From Paenibacillus_AR mesotrionivorans (lineage in GTDB: Bacteria > Bacillota > Bacilli > Paenibacillales > NBRC-103111), in contig NZ_JBJURJ010000002.1 of the NCBI RefSeq assembly GCF_046098205.1, positions 248,001 to 312,000 of the forward strand: DNA of 64,000 bases. The letters are read 5' to 3'. A program made the translations under genes and the position numbers. Numbering within the stretch: the first letter of the stretch is position 1; every line of letters starts with the position of its first letter. Below the pieces are notes generated by a model. It was not told the origin of the DNA. It made no database searches and saw only the letters and a program-made list of their open reading frames with translations. Positions 25,205-32,957 of this stretch are shown here, piece by piece.

Positions 25205-25230
25205 AAAAAAAACACGATAACCACATCGTG
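25205..25230 (-). terminator. Attenuator-like terminator inside the leader
   Basis: CACGAT, loop GTGGTT, ATCGTG, then eight T on the minus strand, between the 18-codon leader and the 43-codon gene. The modest 6-bp stem suits a conditional terminator. Confidence 0.65.
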
Positions 25231-25293
25231 CCACAACATGCGCGTACGCATACGTATTGTTGGTCCGGGGGATGGTTATAGTCCTGCGTTTAT

Positions 25294-25350
25294 TCAGTTG
25301 GCAAGCACCTCATTATTCATTCCAAACCCAACAGTAAACAGCTTTTTCAT
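25294..25350 (-). CDS. 18-residue leader peptide upstream of the attenuator
   Basis: Encodes MKKLFTVGFGMNNEVLAN. AAGGGAG lies about 8 bases before the ATG at 25350, and a promoter with a consensus -10 lies about 55 bases further upstream. The stop is about 65 bases before the terminator hairpin. Too short to assign to a family. The order promoter, short peptide, terminator, downstream genes is that of translation-controlled attenuators; no codon run pointing to one amino acid is evident. A secreted signal peptide is a less likely alternative, as no export signal is visible. Confidence 0.6.
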   Translation of the reverse strand: MKKLFTVGFGMNNEVLAN

Positions 25351-25405
25351 TGTCGCCATCTCCCTTCGCATCATGTTTACCGGCTATACCGCCGATAACG
25401 TTACC

Positions 25406-25435
25406 ATTATATAACACATGCCTTATGTACATCAA
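25406..25435 (-). promoter_or_regulatory. Promoter of the leader-peptide operon
   Basis: TTGATG (25435-25430), 18-base spacer, TATAAT (25411-25406) on the minus strand. Predicted start near 25399. Confidence 0.65.
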
Positions 25436-25477
25436 GCAAAAAATTTCTTATCTGTGAAACCTCTCCAGCGGGGCTGT

Positions 25478-25535
25478 CCTGAAATAACACGGTCCATGCC
25501 GCAAGCCGGATGTGTTATGGAAGCCTCGAAATCGG
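25478..25535. repeat. 58-bp dispersed hairpin repeat, copy 1
   Basis: The reverse complement matches 29912-29969 at 48 of 58 positions without gaps. An internal ATAACAC/GTGTTAT inverted pair would make a hairpin. Apart from this, the leader promoter at 25406-25435 and the small ORF unit near 25581-25735, nothing was recognised in 25351-25793. Confidence 0.75.
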
Positions 25536-25580
25536 TGAAGCCAATTGGAGGCGGGAATCGCAGCAGAAGCGATTATCAAC

Positions 25581-25605
25581 TAAAAGAGGGACCTTGCGGT
25601 CCCTC
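25581..25605 (-). terminator. Terminator downstream of the 10-codon ORF
   Basis: GAGGGACC pairs with GGTCCCTC around a 4-base loop; a TTTTA run follows on the minus strand. Confidence 0.65.
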
Positions 25606-25631
25606 CCCTTTCTACAGCTGACTCCCGCTAA

Positions 25632-25664
25632 TTAGGCGGAAATCACCTCGTGGAAAGTAATCAT
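25632..25664 (-). CDS. 10-codon ORF with good ribosome binding site, possible toxin remnant
   Basis: Encodes MITFHEVISA. AAAGGAG lies about 9 bases before the ATG, a promoter-like pair (TTGAGG at 25735-25730, 18 bases, TTTAAT at 25711-25706) lies upstream, and a terminator follows about 30 bases after the stop. The promoter, tiny ORF and terminator layout resembles small holin-like type I toxin genes of Bacillota, whose peptides begin similarly, but the expected membrane segment is missing. It may be a truncated remnant, a leader or a small RNA. Confidence 0.35.
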   Translation of the reverse strand: MITFHEVISA

Positions 25665-25793
25665 GTCGATCACACTCCTTTCGTAAAGGATTCGCCGGCT
25701 CCTTTATTAAACCCCATAGGAAGCCATGTCCTCAAGGGAAGAAATGAATATATCGAATCTCTCCTGATTCTCTACCGCAAGCTCCTGCACGGA

Positions 25794-26576
25794 TCAGCCC
25801 ATTGGCGGGCAAACCCGGATGCCGTTCTCCTCCAGCTCCAGACGGATACGCCGGGCAAATTCCGCTGCCCCGGGATGATCCCCATGGATGCATACAGTCT
25901 CTGCGGCCATGGCTACCCGGCTGCCGTCCGAGGCGGCAACCCCGCCGGTCCGCACCATCTCCAGCACCCGGGCGATGGCCTGACTGCTGTCATGAACAAC
26001 AGCTCCCGGCTCCTGCCGTGGCGTGAGACTGCCGTCCGGACGGTAGCCCCGGTCCGCGAAAACCTCGGAAACCGTAGACAGCCCTGCATCCTGTCCGGCC
26101 CGGATCAGCCGACTTCCTGCAAGGCCGTAGAGCAGAAGCGATGGGCAAAAGTCCCGGACGGCCTCCGCCACAGACCGGGCCAACACCCCGTCAGCCGCCG
26201 CCATATTGTAGAGGGCGCCATGGGGCTTCACATGATGCAGACGTTCCCCGTAGGGACGCAAAAAAGCCTCCAAGGCTCCCAACTGGTACAGCACCGCCCC
26301 ATAAATCTCCTCGGGAGACAAACGCAGCTCGCGCCTGCCGAAGCCCTGAAGATCCGGCAGGCCGGGGTGGGCACCGATTCTGACCCCATGCTCCAGGCAC
26401 AGCCGGACGGTGCTTGCCATCACCGCAGGATCTCCCGCATGGAAGCCGCAGGCGATATTGGCGGAGGTCACATAAGGCAAAATAGCGGCATCGTCCCCCA
26501 TCCGGTAAGGGCCGAAGCTCTCTCCCAAATCGCAGTTCAAATCCACAGCGGGTTGGCCGCCGGCACCTTCCGTCAT
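25794..26576 (-). CDS. pxpA: 5-oxoprolinase subunit A (LamB/YcsF family)
   Basis: With PxpB and PxpC it forms the prokaryotic ATP-dependent 5-oxoprolinase that converts pyroglutamate to glutamate. 260 residues, normal length. Characteristic blocks: DLNCDLGESFGPYRMGDD at the N-terminus, SANIACGFHAGDP, VRIGAHPGLPDLQGFGRR, HHVKPHGALYN and EVFADRGYRPDGSL, and near the end VCIHGDHPGA. Last of the esterase-pxpB-pxpC-pxpA run, 35 bases after pxpC. Confidence 0.95.
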   Translation of the reverse strand: MTEGAGGQPAVDLNCDLGESFGPYRMGDDAAILPYVTSANIACGFHAGDPAVMASTVRLCLEHGVRIGAHPGLPDLQGFGRRELRLSPEEIYGAVLYQLGALEAFLRPYGERLHHVKPHGALYNMAAADGVLARSVAEAVRDFCPSLLLYGLAGSRLIRAGQDAGLSTVSEVFADRGYRPDGSLTPRQEPGAVVHDSSQAIARVLEMVRTGGVAASDGSRVAMAAETVCIHGDHPGAAEFARRIRLELEENGIRVCPPMG

Positions 26577-26611
26577 GAGACCTTCTCCTCCTTTTTTAGC
26601 GCAAACAACGT

Positions 26612-27658
26612 TTACTCTTCACCAAACCAATGCAACAATGCGGCCTCGAAGCGGGCCAGTGCTATACGCCGCTCCAGATACAGCTCCTCCGCTTCCGCCA
26701 GTTCGATCTCCCGGAAGCGGAGCTGCACTCCGGGACGCAGCTGGCCCAGCAGCGGCAGGTCCACCGCCGCCACCTGGGCGATGCGGGGGTAGCCTCCTGT
26801 GGTGCCGCAGTCCGGCAGCAGCACAATGGGCTGGCCGTCCGGAGGCACCTGGACGGCTCCCGGGGCTACCGCTTCCGATACCATGGAAGCGGTGGTATCT
26901 ATGGGCGTGCCCTGCAGGCGCACGCCCATGCGGTCGGCTTCGGGCCGCACCGTGTACGGCCCGGCGAAGAAGCGCCGGAGCACCTCCGGCGCGAACAGGG
27001 CGGCCTCCGGCCCGCGCAACGCGCGGACCGTCCAGGCCGCCTGCCCTGGCAGCGGCGCCGGCGTGGCCAGCCCCGGCGCCGCTGCAAACCCGCTGCGCCC
27101 GCCGGGCTGCCGGCGCAGCAGAGCCACTAGCCGCCGGGCTGTGCCGGACGGCGGCCCCAAGAGCAGCAGGTCGTCCGCCTGCAGGGGACGGCCGCCAAAC
27201 CCGCCCAGGCGGGCGCGGGCATAGGTGCTGCGGCTGCCCAGCACCTCCGGCACGGCGATGCCGCCCGCCACAGCCAATACCCCCCGGCAGCCTGCGGCAG
27301 CACGCCGGATGGTTAGCACCGCGCCCGCCGGCACATAATACGGGCGCATAGGCTCCAGGGCCTGACCGTCCAGCCAGGCCTCAAAAGGAGCGCCGCACAG
27401 CGCCACAGCCGCTTCACACCCGAACATGAGTGTTGGCCCGGACAAGGTAAGCTCCAGCCCCGCCGCACCGGGCCGATTGCCCACCAGCAGGTTGGCTATG
27501 GCCAAGGCCTGCGGGTCAGCCGCTCCCCCCGCAGGAACACCAGCGTCACGGAAGCCGGAACGGCCCAGATCCTGCACCGTAGTGGACAATCCGGGAGCCA
27601 GCACGTGGAGAGCTCCGGCTTCCAGCATATCGTCTTGCGTCATCATGCGAACAGCCAT
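26612..27658 (-). CDS. pxpC: 5-oxoprolinase subunit C (carboxyltransferase-like, KipA/AHS2)
   Basis: 348 residues. Blocks: LHVLAPGLSTTVQDLGRSGF, the PAGGAADPQALAIANLLVGN signature, FEAWLDGQALE, a middle linker rich in Gly/Ala/Arg, then RMGVRLQGTPI, SEAVAPGAVQVPPDGQPIVL and DCGTTGGYPRIAQV. The start may be one of several ATGs: 27658 is only three bases from AGAGG, so ATG 27646 or ATG 27628 is possible. Bases 26900-27300 are strikingly GC-rich compared with neighbouring genes. It lies about 170 bases after pxpB. Confidence 0.93.
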   Translation of the reverse strand: MAVRMMTQDDMLEAGALHVLAPGLSTTVQDLGRSGFRDAGVPAGGAADPQALAIANLLVGNRPGAAGLELTLSGPTLMFGCEAAVALCGAPFEAWLDGQALEPMRPYYVPAGAVLTIRRAAAGCRGVLAVAGGIAVPEVLGSRSTYARARLGGFGGRPLQADDLLLLGPPSGTARRLVALLRRQPGGRSGFAAAPGLATPAPLPGQAAWTVRALRGPEAALFAPEVLRRFFAGPYTVRPEADRMGVRLQGTPIDTTASMVSEAVAPGAVQVPPDGQPIVLLPDCGTTGGYPRIAQVAAVDLPLLGQLRPGVQLRFREIELAEAEELYLERRIALARFEAALLHWFGEE

Positions 27659-27825
27659 CCACCTCTTTCTGCCAATCTGAACCGGGCAAGGGAGAATGTT
27701 TCCCGAGTAAGCTTCCCCTTCCCGATTCCCCTCATAACCATAACACCTCTAACTGTTTCATCTGTCTAAAAGTATGGCCGATACCGCAGGATGAACATCC
27801 CGCCTGCGGCAGGGGCCTTGTTCCT

Positions 27826-28572
27826 TCAGGGCAGCCGCTCCTCCACAGGCACAAATCTGACCCTGTCCCCCGTCCGCAAAAGCGACGGCTCCGTATGGTC
27901 TGGCCGGAACAAGGAAAGAGGCGTCCGGCCCACCAGTCTCCAGCCACCGGGGGATTCCAGCGGGTAGATGCCCGTTTGGCTTCCGCCCACCGCAACGGAG
28001 CCTGCCGGAACCCGCAGCCTGGGGGTAGGCAGCCGGTCAACTGCCAGCTGCTCCGGCAGCCCGTCCAGATACGGAAAACCCGGCACAAACCCGATCATCA
28101 GCACACGGTATTCCGCAGTGCTGTGCTGCCTGATCCACTCTTCCGGAGTGGTACCGCATAAGGCGGCCACCTCCTTAAGGTCAGGTCCCCACGGTCCTCC
28201 ATAACGCACAGGAATGTCGATCAGCCTAGGCAGGGCTTCTGGCTGCTCCTGCACCTTGTCCCATTCCAGCTCCAGCAGGCCGCATACCACATCCTGCAGG
28301 CTTTCCGGCCGCAGAGCCTCCAGCTCAGACCATACCGGCATGATCTTGTCCAATCCCCGGTACAGAAGATAGGGATCATAATAAACAGTAGCGGTATGGA
28401 TACCCGCCACCGCCTCCACAAAGCCGGGAAAGGGCGACGCCTCCAGATGCCGGACAAAAGGCAGCCAAAAGCCCGGAGCGATACCGGAACTGTCTGATCC
28501 GCCCAGGCTTACCGTTACCGCCCGCTCACCCATGGAGCGGAACACCAGAAGCTTACTTTTATCCGCTTTCAC
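27826..28572 (-). CDS. pxpB: 5-oxoprolinase subunit B (KipI/AHS1)
   Basis: 248 residues. Family blocks: VEAVAGIHTATVYYDP in the first half, IPVRYGGPWGPDLKEVAALCG, VLMIGFVPGFPYLDGLP, TPRLRVPAGSVAVGGSQTGI and the end block ESPGGWRLVGRTPLSLF. In Bacillus the KipI homologue also inhibits the sporulation kinase KinA; whether this protein does is unknown. Starts 23 bases after the esterase stop, so they are probably co-transcribed. Confidence 0.95.
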   Translation of the reverse strand: MKADKSKLLVFRSMGERAVTVSLGGSDSSGIAPGFWLPFVRHLEASPFPGFVEAVAGIHTATVYYDPYLLYRGLDKIMPVWSELEALRPESLQDVVCGLLELEWDKVQEQPEALPRLIDIPVRYGGPWGPDLKEVAALCGTTPEEWIRQHSTAEYRVLMIGFVPGFPYLDGLPEQLAVDRLPTPRLRVPAGSVAVGGSQTGIYPLESPGGWRLVGRTPLSLFRPDHTEPSLLRTGDRVRFVPVEERLP

Positions 28573-28595
28573 ATCCCCCGCCTCCTCACAGAGCC

Positions 28596-29393
28596 TTAAA
28601 TGAGCTCCCGCCGCTTAAACCAGCGTGCGCATAATTCCGGCCATACCCAAGCCTCCGGATGATCCTCCGCCAACCCCAGCCCGTGGGAACCGGATTGGAA
28701 GGAATGCAGCTCAAAAGGAACCTTGCAGCGGCTTAACGCCCCTGCGAACAACAGGGCATTCTCAACGGGAACAGACGGGTCGTCGGAGGTATGCCACAGG
28801 AAGGTAGGCGGCGTATCCGCCGTTACCTGAAGCTCATTGGAGAAAAGCCGGATATCCGCTTCCGACGGCTCCGGGCCAAGCAGGTTGGTGCGGGACCCGT
28901 CATGCCGGAATTCCCCCATGGAAATAACAGGATAACACAGCACCATAAAATCGGGGCGGCAGCTGAAGCGCTCCACCGGATCCTGTGCGGCGGCGTCGCC
29001 TGCATCATAATGGGTACCGGCAGTAGACGCCAGGTGCCCGCCAGCGGAAAACCCGAGAATCCCCAAACGTCCGGAATCGATTCCCCACTCCTCCGCCCGG
29101 GAGCGGACATAACGCAACGCCCGCTGGGCATCGGAAAGCGGTGCGGGATGCTGGTACGGCGCAACCCGGTAGCTCAGTACAAAAGCATGAAATCCCAGGG
29201 AATTGAGCCATTGGGCAATAGGCTCCCCCTCATGATACGCCCTCATGCCGTAGCCGCCGCCCGGCAGCACAACCACGGCAGGGACATTGGCCCCCGCCCC
29301 CTCCAGCAGATACGGTGTAAGCGCCGGACGGTCCTCCAATTCCTCGCCTTTGCTGTATGGCGCCCCTTCCGGCCATAACTCGATACGTTCCAT
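28596..29393 (-). CDS. Alpha/beta-hydrolase, BD-FAE-like esterase
   Basis: 265 residues. Oxyanion-hole block VVVLPGGGYGMRAYHEGEP, nucleophile elbow LGFSAGGHLAS, the acid in WHTSDDPSVPVENAL and the His in QSGSHGLGLAEDHPE complete the triad. The layout is that of acetyl/xylan-esterase-like cytosolic hydrolases (no signal peptide). I start at ATG 29393, 7 bases after GGGGGA; the earlier ATG at 29408 has no site. It leads the operon that continues into pxpBCA, though a functional link to pyroglutamate use is not obvious. Confidence 0.87.
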   Translation of the reverse strand: MERIELWPEGAPYSKGEELEDRPALTPYLLEGAGANVPAVVVLPGGGYGMRAYHEGEPIAQWLNSLGFHAFVLSYRVAPYQHPAPLSDAQRALRYVRSRAEEWGIDSGRLGILGFSAGGHLASTAGTHYDAGDAAAQDPVERFSCRPDFMVLCYPVISMGEFRHDGSRTNLLGPEPSEADIRLFSNELQVTADTPPTFLWHTSDDPSVPVENALLFAGALSRCKVPFELHSFQSGSHGLGLAEDHPEAWVWPELCARWFKRRELI

Positions 29394-29631
29394 TGAAATA
29401 TCCCCCATTCAAAGGTTGTCAGACATGTTGGCTATCCATTTTGTACACATTGCAACTCCCATTATACCGCCAACGGCAGGCTTGGAATATATGGATTTTC
29501 CGCAGAGCCATTTCCATTGCTCCGGCTTCTCCCCACTCCCACTGCCCTATTCCCCCACCGCCCTCTCTCTAGTCCCTCCTTTTTCTCTCCAGCAGCTGCC
29601 AAAGGTCTACTCCACAGGTTGAGCTGTACTC

Positions 29632-29816
29632 CTTACGGAGCTAAGCGACCCTTATACCGGATTTTGGTGCTCATTGCCACGCTAACGGAACTCAGATACC
29701 CTTACCCGCCACCCAGCCCCATTTCTACCCCGCTTCCCCCGTCTAAGGTGCTCTCAGTTCCGTAACAAACCAATTCCCCGCTTTTTGAGCCTCTAAGAGC
29801 TGGTGAGTTCCGTTAC
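29632..29816. repeat. Fixed-geometry element, variant (AACTCAG) arms, copy 1
   Basis: Units begin CTTACGG at 29632 and CTAACGG at 29682; inverted units end at 29766 and 29816. Offsets 0/50/134/184 match the CTAACGGCGG-type copies although the arm bodies differ (GAACTCAG here). Between the esterase and 30052 I see no gene; 29500-29600 is pyrimidine-rich on the plus strand. Confidence 0.75.
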
Positions 29817-29911
29817 AGCTGCCACAGACTTCTAACTAGCCGTTCACGCTGCGGTTCCCGCCGCATCAAGGAACGATGACATGTCGAAGAAGGCCCATCA
29901 AACCGACTCTG

Positions 29912-29969
29912 CCGGTATCGAGGCTTCCATAACCTATCCGGCCTATGGCTCGGACCATGTTATTTCAGG
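29912..29969. repeat. 58-bp dispersed hairpin repeat, copy 2
   Basis: Opposite orientation to the copy at 25478-25535, 48 of 58 identical. The outer CATAAC and GTTAT parts are conserved; most changes fall in the middle. Confidence 0.75.
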
Positions 29970-29974
29970 GTAGC

Positions 29975-30015
29975 AAAAAGAGCAGAACCCCACCCTACGG
30001 GCGGAACTCTGCTCT
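29975..30015 (-). terminator. Terminator after the acyltransferase gene
   Basis: AGAGCAGA and TCTGCTCT form the outer stem and CCGCCCGTAGGGTGG the inner one, followed by five T on the minus strand. Confidence 0.78.
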
Positions 30016-30052
30016 GTCCCCGTGAACATGCTGCCAACCCACACGTTGTTCT

Positions 30053-31096
30053 TTACCTGGCTCCAAGCACACCTCTTGCCTTCTCCTCCATCCGGTTCAA
30101 CCAGGAGGTGTTCGGCTCGATGACCAGATGGGTCCATTTTTTGACGAAGGGCTGGGCCAGAAGAATCGTTGCTCCGATGGTGCAAACCAGAAGGGCCGCG
30201 ATTTCCAGCGGATGATCAATATGCGCATAGATCCCGGAATACACGGTAAGGCGGACTAGAAACCCATGGAGCAAAAACACATATAAGGTCCGGGTGCCCC
30301 AGTCGGTCATGATGGATTTGCCGTGGGGAACAAAGGCCAGCAGCCCGACGGATGCAACCAACTGAAGTCCGTACAGCACCAGCCGGTAGAGACCTGCGTA
30401 CCATTCGCCGTGGCCCATCTGGGTGTAATTCAGGGCACCCACCAGCCAGCGGGGTTGAAGCTCCATGGCATTGGCGGCGAAGTAGATAAACAGGCCAACC
30501 GACAGAGCGGCGGCGATCACCCGTCGGTAGCCGGACAGAAATGCGCGGAAGCGGGTATAATCGAAATAATAACCGATGACGAAAAAGGGCAGGAATACTA
30601 ATGCCCGGGTGATGCTCAGTACCCCGCCGTCAAATCCGCCGTAGCCGATGAGAACGGCAATGCCTACCGCAGCAAGCACCGGATGCTTCAGCTTGAGGAA
30701 GGTGAACAGCAGCATCATAAGCCGCCAGATGATATGTCCCATTAGAAACCAGCACAGCAGGTAAGGCATAAAGAAGGAATGTTTGATGCCAGGCACCTGG
30801 AACGCCAGGATATCCAGCACGGAGTATAACGTTTGGAAGATAAAATATTGGAGTGCAATGGTTTGCAGCACCTTTTTCCCCGGCTGTCCGGTCAGGGAAT
30901 AACGGGCAAAATATCCGGTAACAAACACAAACAGGGGCATATGGAAGGAAAAAATCCAAAGAAACAGCGCCCGCATTTCTTCGTTCCGGCCAATCAGGGG
31001 TTCAATGATATTGCCCACAAACACACTGACAATCAATAAAAAGCGGGTATTGATCAAAAACGTATCTCCCGATAAGCCTGCTTTATTTTCTCCCAT
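30053..31096 (-). CDS. Membrane acyltransferase 3 family protein
   Basis: 347 residues with about ten membrane segments. Early blocks SFHMPLFVFVTGYFARYS carry the conserved H and P of the acyltransferase 3 family, in which segment I normally begins with an R/D pair (here LINTRFLLIVSVFVGNI). Members O-acetylate surface polysaccharides or sugars, moving the acyl group across the membrane. ATG 31096 has a GGAGTG about 9 bases upstream. The gene stands alone between terminators, so the acceptor sugar cannot be deduced. Confidence 0.85.
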   Translation of the reverse strand: MGENKAGLSGDTFLINTRFLLIVSVFVGNIIEPLIGRNEEMRALFLWIFSFHMPLFVFVTGYFARYSLTGQPGKKVLQTIALQYFIFQTLYSVLDILAFQVPGIKHSFFMPYLLCWFLMGHIIWRLMMLLFTFLKLKHPVLAAVGIAVLIGYGGFDGGVLSITRALVFLPFFVIGYYFDYTRFRAFLSGYRRVIAAALSVGLFIYFAANAMELQPRWLVGALNYTQMGHGEWYAGLYRLVLYGLQLVASVGLLAFVPHGKSIMTDWGTRTLYVFLLHGFLVRLTVYSGIYAHIDHPLEIAALLVCTIGATILLAQPFVKKWTHLVIEPNTSWLNRMEEKARGVLGAR

Positions 31097-31377
31097 TTCT
31101 GCCGTTCACTCCATCCGCCGCAGTAGGTGCCGCTATATATGTTTTCTCCCCTACAATATAGCAATCCCCTATTCCCGCGGTCGATAAGCAGCCGCCTCTT
31201 GTCAAAAAGAGTTCACATCATTTTGACCAAAATAAAACATTTTTCACCTAAAAATGGTTCTTATAAAGAATATGCATGAAGCCTTATTCACAAAATGGAA
31301 GAAACCTTACGGCGATCCCGTCGTATATAGGGTAAGAAGTTATAAGAAGAGGCATCCGAGAAGAGGAGGAATTATAG

Positions 31378-31698
31378 ATGTTGATTTCAACAACAGAAAA
31401 TCTTGCAGGACATGAGGTTACAGAGGTGCTGGGCACCTCCTTCGGTGTAGTAGTGCGGGCCAGAGGGCTGGGCGGGGATATTATGGCATCGCTTAAAGGA
31501 CTGGTGGGCGGTGAAGTCAAGCAATATACCCAAATGATCGAGGATGCAAGACGCCAGGCCATTGACCGGATGGTACAGAATGCGGCGGCAATGGGTGCCA
31601 ATGCCATTGTGATGATGCGCTTTGACAGCGGCGATATCGGCAATAACATGAGTGAAATTGTGGCATACGGCACTGCGGTCCGGGTTATAAGGCAATGA
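31378..31698 (+). CDS. YbjQ/UPF0145 family protein
   Basis: 106 residues, full length for the family. The fold is recognisable from NLAGHEVTEVLGTSFGVVVR, the repeated ARGLGGDIMASLKGLVGGEV, MIEDARRQAIDRMVQNAAAM and GANAIVMMRFDSG. Members form pentamers and have been called heavy-metal-binding only by structure; the role is not established. ATG 31378 follows AGAGGAGGA. Overlaps the next gene by four bases (ATGA). Confidence 0.9.
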   Translation: MLISTTENLAGHEVTEVLGTSFGVVVRARGLGGDIMASLKGLVGGEVKQYTQMIEDARRQAIDRMVQNAAAMGANAIVMMRFDSGDIGNNMSEIVAYGTAVRVIRQ

Positions 31699-31964
31699 GC
31701 GGCGCGGAGTCTTCCGGCTTTGATTTTGCCGCTGTATTCGCCTTCCTCTATTTACTTTTGTGGATCGTAATTCCGATCGTTATCCTTGTGCTAGGCTGGC
31801 TGGTGTACGACAAACGCTACAAGTCCAAAACACCCGGCCGGGAAAACCAGCCGCAGAACGGCTTTCTCCCCACTCCCGAGGTTTTCATCGACCCCAAGGA
31901 CGGGCTCCGCTACCGGGTATATTACAACCCGTACACCGGCGAACGGGACTACATCCGGGAATAG
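31695..31964 (+). CDS. Small single-pass membrane protein coupled to YbjQ
   Basis: 89 residues: a short N-terminus, one long hydrophobic segment (VFAFLYLLLWIVIPIVILVL), then a cytoplasmic tail with the sequence PEVFIDPKDGLRYRVYYNPY. The tail looks conserved in style (proline, tyrosine, aspartate) but I cannot name the family. Because its start overlaps the ybjQ stop, the two proteins may work together at the membrane. Confidence 0.75.
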   Translation: MSGAESSGFDFAAVFAFLYLLLWIVIPIVILVLGWLVYDKRYKSKTPGRENQPQNGFLPTPEVFIDPKDGLRYRVYYNPYTGERDYIRE

Positions 31965-32046
31965 AACGGGCCACTGACTTACACTTCCTGATGTGGTAAA
32001 ATGGAAATGTTCGGATTTTAGCACATTTTCGGGAGGTTGCAGGTTC

Positions 32047-32865
32047 ATGGAATTTGGTTTGTTAGCGCACTGTGTGGGGCAGCAGCCCCTTGATACCCTG
32101 CCGCGGCTTGTGGCAGAGCATGGTTTTAAATATGTTCAGCTGGCTCTGGCCAAGGCCCTGTCCGGTGTGGATACCGGGCTGGGCAAGCTGAGCCCCGGGC
32201 TGGCCAATGCGGTAGCGGAGGAATTTGACAAGTACGGGGTCAAAATCCCGGTGCTGGGCTGTTACATCGACATGGTGAATCCCAATGAAGAAGCCCGCCG
32301 CTACGGCATCGACCGGTTCAAGGAGCATATCCGCATGGCCCGTCATTTCGGTGCCGCCTTCGTGGATACGGAAACCGGGCATGTATCGGAGAAATATCCG
32401 TCGGAAGCTGCATGGGAGCTGACCCGCCGCACGGTAGAGGAGCTTCTGGAGGAAGCCGAGAAGTGGGGCGTGATTGTCGCTGTCGAGCCTGCCAACGGCC
32501 ATATTATCGGCACGGCACGGGACTGGAGAAGGCTGCACGATGAGGTGAAATCCTCCCATCTGGCTGCGGTTATCGATCCCTGCAATATCCTGCGGGACAA
32601 GGAATTCCCCCACGACCAGGATGAGGGGATCCGTGAAGCGTTCCGCCTGATGGGCGACCACATTGTGCTTGCCCATTGCAAGGACTTGTATGTGGATGCG
32701 GACGGCAAGGTGAAGGAAACCTTCGCCGGCAACGGCACGCTGAATTACCCGCTGTTTGTGGAGCTGCTGAAGCAGCATAAGCCCCATGTTCACATGACAT
32801 TCGAAAGTGTCGCCCCCCACGAGATGGCCGAGGCGCTCCGCTTTATGAAGAGCCACTTCGCCTAA
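32047..32865 (+). CDS. Sugar phosphate isomerase/epimerase-like TIM barrel
   Basis: 272 residues of the xylose isomerase-like/AP endonuclease 2 superfamily. Metal-site blocks: FVDTETGHVS, VAVEPANGHI with the Glu, HLAAVIDPCNILRD with the Asp, LAHCKDLYVD with the His, and HMTFESVAPHEMAEAL with the Glu. Start chosen at ATG 32047, ten bases after GGGAGG; a longer frame from 31993 lacks a site. Enzymes of this type isomerise keto-sugars or inositol derivatives; the substrate is unknown and no sugar kinase or transporter is adjacent. Confidence 0.85.
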   Translation: MEFGLLAHCVGQQPLDTLPRLVAEHGFKYVQLALAKALSGVDTGLGKLSPGLANAVAEEFDKYGVKIPVLGCYIDMVNPNEEARRYGIDRFKEHIRMARHFGAAFVDTETGHVSEKYPSEAAWELTRRTVEELLEEAEKWGVIVAVEPANGHIIGTARDWRRLHDEVKSSHLAAVIDPCNILRDKEFPHDQDEGIREAFRLMGDHIVLAHCKDLYVDADGKVKETFAGNGTLNYPLFVELLKQHKPHVHMTFESVAPHEMAEALRFMKSHFA

Positions 32866-32890
32866 CATGGCGTCTGCGTGCCAGCAATGG

Positions 32891-32929
32891 AAAAAGGCCA
32901 GCCCCGGATAACGGAGCTGGCCTTTTTTT
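32891..32929 (+). terminator. Terminator after the TIM-barrel gene
   Basis: AAAAAGGCCAGC and GCTGGCCTTTTTTT form a strong stem; symmetric enough to serve the convergent SLH gene. Confidence 0.85.
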
Positions 32930-32957
32930 GGTGTGGGTTCCCTGGTTGGTTCTTTGT

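Noticed and set aside
25418..25621. 67-codon plus-strand frame
   Set aside because: It overlaps a dispersed repeat and a terminator and lacks a ribosome binding site.
26575..27351. 258-codon plus-strand frame rich in Pro/Arg/Ala
   Set aside because: Generated by the GC-rich pxpC region; no ribosome binding site or domain.
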